Source of the DNA: Allodiplogaster sudhausi
Lineage: Eukaryota > Nematoda > Chromadorea > Rhabditida > Diplogasteridae
DNA: 64,000 nt
Reading direction: 5' to 3'
Assembly: GCA_945643635.1 (NCBI GenBank)
Contig: CALZFC010000058.1
Span: 124,001-188,000, forward strand
The position numbers and the translations under genes are program-made. The notes beneath the pieces were generated by a model. It was not told the origin of the DNA. It ran no database searches and worked only from the letters and a program-made list of their open reading frames with translations. Shown piece by piece: positions 63,472 through 64,000 of this stretch (positions within the stretch are counted from its first letter, which is position 1; every line of letters begins with the position of its first letter).

Positions 63472-64000
63472 GTGTGGCAATGGGACACTACAATATTTAT
63501 GCTTACTCCTTGCAGCAATAAAGGAATGCTTTCAAAGTCTTACACATGTTTATCCTGAGACACATCACAGCAAATGCAAGGTTCTATCGAGCGGTTTGTG
63601 GAGGAGGCGTGTTCAAACCACACTTCGGCTAACTAACAGAAATGGAATTCTGCGTGTACGGAGCGGATAAACATTTTACTAAAATTTTTTTCGTCGGCAA
63701 TAAAATTTATTTTCGTGTTTGTTGCTTTCTTTATTTATTCGGAAAAATTGTGAAAAATATTGAGCAGGACTCCGCTGCTTTTTTCGATAATTATTGTGCC
63801 GAGGTCGGGGAGCATTTTTGCTTTGTTTTTGCGCCAAAGTTTCCATAAGCTATTAATCATCATTCGCTATTGATGTTTTGTATTCAACTTTTCTTGGCTG
63901 TATTATATTAATATCGGATCAACCACTATTTTAAAACCTTTTAAAGCAAATGTTTGTATTGTTTTTCGCAAATTAATGTCGTTTAGTGAAATATAAATTT

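Overview
Eukaryotic, intron-rich genomic DNA. The gene content (VPS39, spinster-type transporter, ALDH3, URB1, GH19 chitinase, SRP receptor beta, mitochondrial bL33, E2F) points to an animal. Several start codons sit directly behind a 3' splice-site-like sequence (9933, 29575, 53815), which suits spliced-leader trans-splicing, and an animal GH19 chitinase plus a short calcitonin-like precursor also suit a nematode. That assignment is inference. No prokaryotic, viral, tRNA, rRNA or CRISPR features were seen. Exons were assembled by eye from splice sites, reading phase and family similarity; exon edges may be off by a few bases.

Layout. 1-1058 (-): 3' part of an unrecognised gene running off the left edge. 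1530-8034 (+): VPS39. 9935-15799 (+): spinster-type MFS transporter; its largest intron (12210-14778) holds an antisense, apparently broken gene with a YQQGQG repeat. 16555-19007 (-): secreted mucin-like protein. 19827-20826 (+): small charged protein. 22808-28414 (+): fatty aldehyde dehydrogenase with a C-terminal membrane tail. 29577-31752 (+): acidic unrecognised protein. 32095-36692 (+): protein carrying the URB1 C-terminal domain, convergent with 37090-39328 (-), a very basic single-pass membrane protein. 39842-42655 (-): secreted GH19 chitinase. 44125-45129 (-): membrane protein, 5' end unresolved. 46821-47444 (-): calcitonin-type neuropeptide precursor, followed by a 31-bp minisatellite. 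47445-55872: gene-poor and rich in microsatellites, with one possible small ORF. 55873-57805 (-): SRP receptor beta. 58100-58930 (-): MRPL33. 59653-62843 (+): E2F. 63376 to the edge: a possible new gene start.

The genes are unrelated housekeeping and secreted-protein genes; no operon-like pathway grouping is evident. VPS39 and spinster both act at the lysosome and are adjacent on the same strand, but 1.9 kb apart. The most distinctive background feature is the very high load of (CT)n/(GA)n microsatellites, some of which serve as polypyrimidine tracts. Other notable points are at least four likely GC-AG introns and an inverted pair of about 200-bp dispersed repeats in introns of URB1 and E2F.
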